Shown here: piece by piece, positions 5,265 to 7,838 of the stretch
How positions within the stretch are numbered: the stretch's first letter is position 1
Layout of the letters: each line of letters starts with the position of its first letter
Assembly: GCA_020696885.1 (NCBI GenBank)
Contig: JAJFMS010000120.1
Location: 1 to 7,838 of the forward strand
DNA from: Armatimonadota bacterium
GTDB lineage: Bacteria; Armatimonadota; SYMT01
DNA length: 7,838 bases
Direction: 5' to 3'
Notes under the pieces: model-generated
Databases searched by the model: none
What the model was told of the DNA's origin: nothing
What the model saw: the letters and a program-made list of their open reading frames with translations, nothing else
Position numbers and translations under genes: made by a program

Positions 5265-7058
5265 ATGCGCCGTGACTCCACCGGCATCGGCGAGCCGTCG
5301 CAGGTTTTCGGCACCGGCCGGGAAGGCTTTACTACCCGCCCGGTGATCACAGGACGCCGGGGCGTGGTGACCGCGGGCCATTACCTGGCCGCCGCCGCCG
5401 GAATGGAGATCCTCCGCGCCGGCGGCAACGCCATCGACGCGGGCGTGGCGATGGGGTTCTGCCTGGCGGTGCTGGAGCCGCAGAGCAACGGCATCGGCGG
5501 CGAGTCCCCGATGTTGATCCACCACGCGCGCACCGGCCGTACGGTTTCTATCAACGGACAGGGGACCGCTCCCGCCGCCGCCACGCTGGAGCGGTTCCAG
5601 AAGCTAGGGATCTCCCTCATCCCGGGCGATGGGCTGCTCGCCGCCACGGTTCCCAGCCAGGTTTCCAACTGGATCGCCGCGCTGGCCGAGTTCGGCACCA
5701 TGTCCCTGGGAGAGGTGCTGGCACCCGCCCTGGATCTGGCCCGCAGCGGCTTCGCCATGACCCACGGGCTCCGCCGGTGCATCGTGGCCAACCAGCAGCG
5801 GTACCGGGAGGAGTGGCCGGGTTCCGCCACACTCTATCTGCCGGGAGGGGAAGCGCCGCAGTGGGGGGACCGCTTCTGCAACCCGCAGTGGGCAGATACG
5901 TTCGACGGCCTCGTCCGCGCCGAGCGGGAAGCGGCCGGGAAAGGACGGGCGGCCGGGCTGGAGGCCGCGCGAGACGTCTTCTACCGCGGCCCGATCGCGG
6001 AGCGGATTGCGGAGTTCAGCCGAGACGAGCGGTTTACCGACGCCAGCGGCCGGGCGCACAGCGGGCTGCTGACCTATGAAGACCTGGGGGGCTATCGCAC
6101 CGGCATCGAGGCGCCTACCAGCGTGGGGTACCGGGGCCTGGAGGTGCACAAGTGTGGGCCGTGGTCGCAGGGGCCGGTGTTCCTGCAGCAGCTCACGCTG
6201 CTGGAAGGATACGACCTGGCCGCGCTTGGTCACAACTCACCGGACTTCATTCACACTAGCGTGGAATGCGCGAAGCTAGCGTTCGCGGACCGGGAGTATT
6301 ACTACGGCGATCCGGCGTTCGTGGACGTGCCGATGGCGCGCCTGCTCTCCCCGGAGTACACGGCGGAGCGGCGGGCACTCATCGATCCGGAGCGGGCCTC
6401 GCTGGCGCTCCGGCCGGGTGACGTGGGACCGCGCCCGCTGAAGCTGATCCTGGGCGACGAGCGCTCTTACGACCACGACACCACGCACCTGGACGCGATC
6501 GACGCCGAAGGGAACATGATGGCGGCGACGCCGTCCGGGGGCTGGATCCAGAGCAGCCCGGTGATCCCCGGCCTCGGCTTCCCGCTGGGCACGCGGGCGC
6601 AGATGTTCTCCCTGGACCCAGGGCATCCGAATGTGGTGCAGCCGGGCAAGCGCCCAAGGACCACGCTCACGCCTTCCCTGGTGACGAAGGACGGCCGGCC
6701 CTGGATGGTGTTCGGCACCCCGGGCGGGGACCAGCAAGACCAGTGGACGCTCCAGTTCTTCCTGAACGTGGTGGACTTCGGGATGAGCGTGCAGGAAGCG
6801 CTGGACGCGCCCACGTTCCACAGCCAGCACTTCCCCAGCAGCTTCTATCCGCGCGCCCAGCACCCAGGCCTGGTGGTGGTGGAAGGCCGCATCCGCGAGC
6901 CGACCCGAGAAGCGCTACGGCAGCGCGGCCACCGGGTGGAGGCTACCGGCGACTGGGCGAACGGCCGCGTGCTGGCCATCCGCACCGATCCCGCTCGCGG
7001 GCTGATCTTCGGGGGTGCATCGCCCCGGCTGGAAACCGGCTATGCCATCGGCTGGTAG
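5265..7058 (+). CDS. Gamma-glutamyltranspeptidase-superfamily Ntn-hydrolase, non-canonical substrate site
   Basis: A 597-residue proenzyme of the gamma-glutamyltransferase superfamily. The family cuts itself before a Thr that becomes the N-terminal nucleophile of the small subunit. Here DHDTTHLDAID places that Thr at 406, giving chains of about 405 and 192 residues, normal for the family. Other family blocks: GGNAIDAGVAMGFCLAVLEP (53-72), NGIGGE (75-80), YEDLGGYR near 271, CAKLAFADREYYYGDP, and GTPGGDQQDQW (484-494) where classic enzymes have GSPGG. The residues that bind the glutamyl group in E. coli GGT are changed: FREMAP is GQGTAP (Arg to Gln99), the MDDF loop is AQMF, and the Ser-Ser pair is Thr466-Thr467. 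There is no signal peptide, so it is probably cytoplasmic. It is more likely a YwrD/HpxW-type acylase or amidohydrolase than a glutathione hydrolase. The ATG has AGGAG 7 nt upstream. Confidence 0.88.
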   Translation: MRRDSTGIGEPSQVFGTGREGFTTRPVITGRRGVVTAGHYLAAAAGMEILRAGGNAIDAGVAMGFCLAVLEPQSNGIGGESPMLIHHARTGRTVSINGQGTAPAAATLERFQKLGISLIPGDGLLAATVPSQVSNWIAALAEFGTMSLGEVLAPALDLARSGFAMTHGLRRCIVANQQRYREEWPGSATLYLPGGEAPQWGDRFCNPQWADTFDGLVRAEREAAGKGRAAGLEAARDVFYRGPIAERIAEFSRDERFTDASGRAHSGLLTYEDLGGYRTGIEAPTSVGYRGLEVHKCGPWSQGPVFLQQLTLLEGYDLAALGHNSPDFIHTSVECAKLAFADREYYYGDPAFVDVPMARLLSPEYTAERRALIDPERASLALRPGDVGPRPLKLILGDERSYDHDTTHLDAIDAEGNMMAATPSGGWIQSSPVIPGLGFPLGTRAQMFSLDPGHPNVVQPGKRPRTTLTPSLVTKDGRPWMVFGTPGGDQQDQWTLQFFLNVVDFGMSVQEALDAPTFHSQHFPSSFYPRAQHPGLVVVEGRIREPTREALRQRGHRVEATGDWANGRVLAIRTDPARGLIFGGASPRLETGYAIGW

Positions 7059-7075
7059 ATGGAGAAAGGGAAAAT

Positions 7076-7100
7076 GGGGAAATGCAGCCAGCGTTTCCCC
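7076..7100 (+). terminator. Hairpin between the Ntn-hydrolase and LOG-like genes
   Basis: GGGGAAATGC (7076-7085) pairs with GCGTTTCCCC (7091-7100) through 10 bp including one T-G wobble, around the loop AGCCA. It begins 18 nt after the stop codon. The following TTCATT is only weakly T-rich, so termination may be partial, giving read-through to the gene 39 nt downstream. The flanks repeat GGGAAA/TTCCCC-like units on both sides (7061-7126), so this may also be a small repeat relic. Confidence 0.45.
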
Positions 7101-7127
7101 TTCATTGCCCAGCTCCCATTCCCCTGT

Positions 7128-7133
7128 GAGGTG
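7128..7133 (+). promoter_or_regulatory. Ribosome site of the LOG-like gene
   Basis: GAGGTG lies 5 nt before ATG 7139. A TTG codon sits immediately ahead of that ATG (7136-7138) and could be mis-called as the start; the spacing favours the ATG. Confidence 0.65.
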
Positions 7134-7138
7134 AATTG

Positions 7139-7702
7139 ATGGCGCAGGAAAGTGGGGCGCACGTTCCGGTCCTGGCCTCGGTCACGGTCGGCGTAATGGG
7201 CGATGGCCGCGAGGAGCGGGAGCCGCTCGCCACAGAGGTGGGGCAACTCCTGGCCCGGCTCGGCGTCAACCTGCTCACCGGGGGCGGGCGGGGCGTGATG
7301 ACGGCGGTGAGCCGCGCCTACGTAGAGGCGCGGCCGGAGCGGGGGATCTCCATCGGTGTTCTCCCCTGCGAGAGCGAGGCGGAGCGCACCCGGCCGAAGG
7401 ACGGCTATCCGAACCCCTGGGTGCAGCTTCCGATCTATACGCACCTTCCGCGGGGAGGGAGGCAGGGAGCGTCGGACCTCTCCCGCAATCACCTCAACGT
7501 GCTCACCTGCGCTGCCATCATCGCCCTCCCGGGAGGCTACGGCACCGTGTCCGAGGTGGAGCTTGCGCTCCGATACGGCAAGCCGCTGGTGGTGTACGCT
7601 CCCGACGCGAACACCGTGGAGCACTTCGCGATCGACGCGCACCGGGTGGAGACGATCGGCGAGGTCGAGCAGTTTCTAGCAGCAGCGCTTGCTCGCGGGT
7701 AG
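7139..7702 (+). CDS. LOG / TIGR00725-like Rossmann-fold protein
   Basis: A 187-residue cytoplasmic protein of the LOG ('lysine decarboxylase-like', DprA/Smf-related) fold. Visible blocks are a first strand with VGVMGDG (17-23), the nucleotide-binding stretch LLTGGGRGVMTAVSRAY (45-61), and SIGVLPCE (71-78). A basic SRNHLNVL follows at 115-122, where LOG enzymes have ERKxxM, and then ALPGGYGTVSEVELAL (129-144). PGGYGTVSE contains the full PGGxGTxxE signature, with Glu139 in the catalytic position of cytokinin-activating LOG phosphoribohydrolases. However, the preceding Arg-Lys pair is replaced by Arg-Asn, and the general plan is equally close to the TIGR00725 / molybdenum-cofactor-carrier-like group. 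So the Rossmann fold is sure, while nucleoside-5'-monophosphate hydrolysis is only possible. It sits 80 nt after the Ntn-hydrolase gene and 27 nt before the next gene, probably in one operon with that gene. Confidence 0.82.
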   Translation: MAQESGAHVPVLASVTVGVMGDGREEREPLATEVGQLLARLGVNLLTGGGRGVMTAVSRAYVEARPERGISIGVLPCESEAERTRPKDGYPNPWVQLPIYTHLPRGGRQGASDLSRNHLNVLTCAAIIALPGGYGTVSEVELALRYGKPLVVYAPDANTVEHFAIDAHRVETIGEVEQFLAAALARG

Positions 7703-7729
7703 GAGTGGGCGGTAAGAACGGAGCATCCG

Positions 7730-7838
7730 ATGAGCACGCGACGGGCGGTGATCCAGGGAGCGGCCGCGTTGGCGACCGAAGCGCTGCTGCCCACTATCGT
7801 TGCCGCGGCGGCAGAGCCCAACGCGGCCGCCGCGGGGA
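7730..7838 (+). CDS. N-terminus of a probable Tat-exported protein (partial, 3' end outside the window)
   Basis: ATG 7730 is preceded by GGAG (7720-7723) at 6 nt spacing. The 36 visible residues begin MSTRRAVIQGAAALATEALLP and continue into an alanine-rich stretch (TIVAAAAEPNAAAAG). Twin arginines at 4-5, followed by A-V-I and a mildly hydrophobic helix, fit a twin-arginine signal peptide, though position +2 after the arginines is Val rather than Phe and the hydrophobic core contains a Glu. This suggests a folded, perhaps cofactor-bearing protein exported to the periplasm. The mature domain is not visible, so no family can be named. Confidence 0.65.
   Translation, partial: MSTRRAVIQGAAALATEALLPTIVAAAAEPNAAAAG

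Noticed and set aside
1..7838. tRNA, rRNA, CRISPR array or integrase/transposase gene
   Set aside because: No cloverleaf, no regularly spaced direct repeats, and no recombinase motifs were seen on either strand.

Overview
The window is a high-GC bacterial chromosome segment with closely spaced genes, start codons and Shine-Dalgarno (SD) sites of ordinary bacterial type. It encodes an exported di-haem c-type cytochrome and ends in a probable Tat-exported protein. An aerobic Gram-negative-type lineage is therefore likely. Gemmatimonadota is my guess from the mix of genes and the style of the intergenic repeats, but nothing here fixes the phylum.

Layout. (1) Positions 3-889, plus strand: the end of a membrane protein, then a DUF4272 protein 2 nt later. 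(2) 890-1198: a convergent spacer holding a 246-bp element with near-perfect 28-bp inverted ends, and next to it a 13-bp-stem terminator. (3) 1199-2596, minus strand: an exported di-haem cytochrome c / cytochrome c peroxidase-like protein, best started at a GTG. (4) 2597-3188: a 592-bp divergent spacer, mostly featureless apart from a dyad around a TTGTGCACAA palindrome. (5) 3189-4716, plus strand: glutamate formimidoyltransferase (last step of one histidine-degradation route), overlapping by 14 nt an acidic protein I cannot name with confidence. (6) 4717-5264: a gene-free stretch with a second inverted-repeat element (GACAGGAT-type ends) and, after it, a structured leader. (7) 5265-7058: a gamma-glutamyltranspeptidase-superfamily Ntn-hydrolase that keeps the self-cleaving Thr but lacks the usual glutamate-binding residues. 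(8) 7139-7702: a LOG/TIGR00725-like Rossmann protein. (9) 7730 to the end: the start of a probable Tat-exported protein.

The genes do not form one obvious pathway. The formimidoyltransferase and the Ntn-hydrolase both belong to families acting on glutamate derivatives, but the latter's active site argues against gamma-glutamyl substrates. No hutHUI genes are present.

The most interesting signals are non-coding. First, the leader of the Ntn-hydrolase gene has a hairpin whose 11-nt apical loop is perfectly complementary to the gene's own SD region. It is a candidate translational switch. Second, three of the spacers carry inverted-repeat structures with unrelated purine-rich ends, two of them enclosing gene-free structured interiors. 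One of those interiors contains a degenerate T-box-like string, reported with low confidence.
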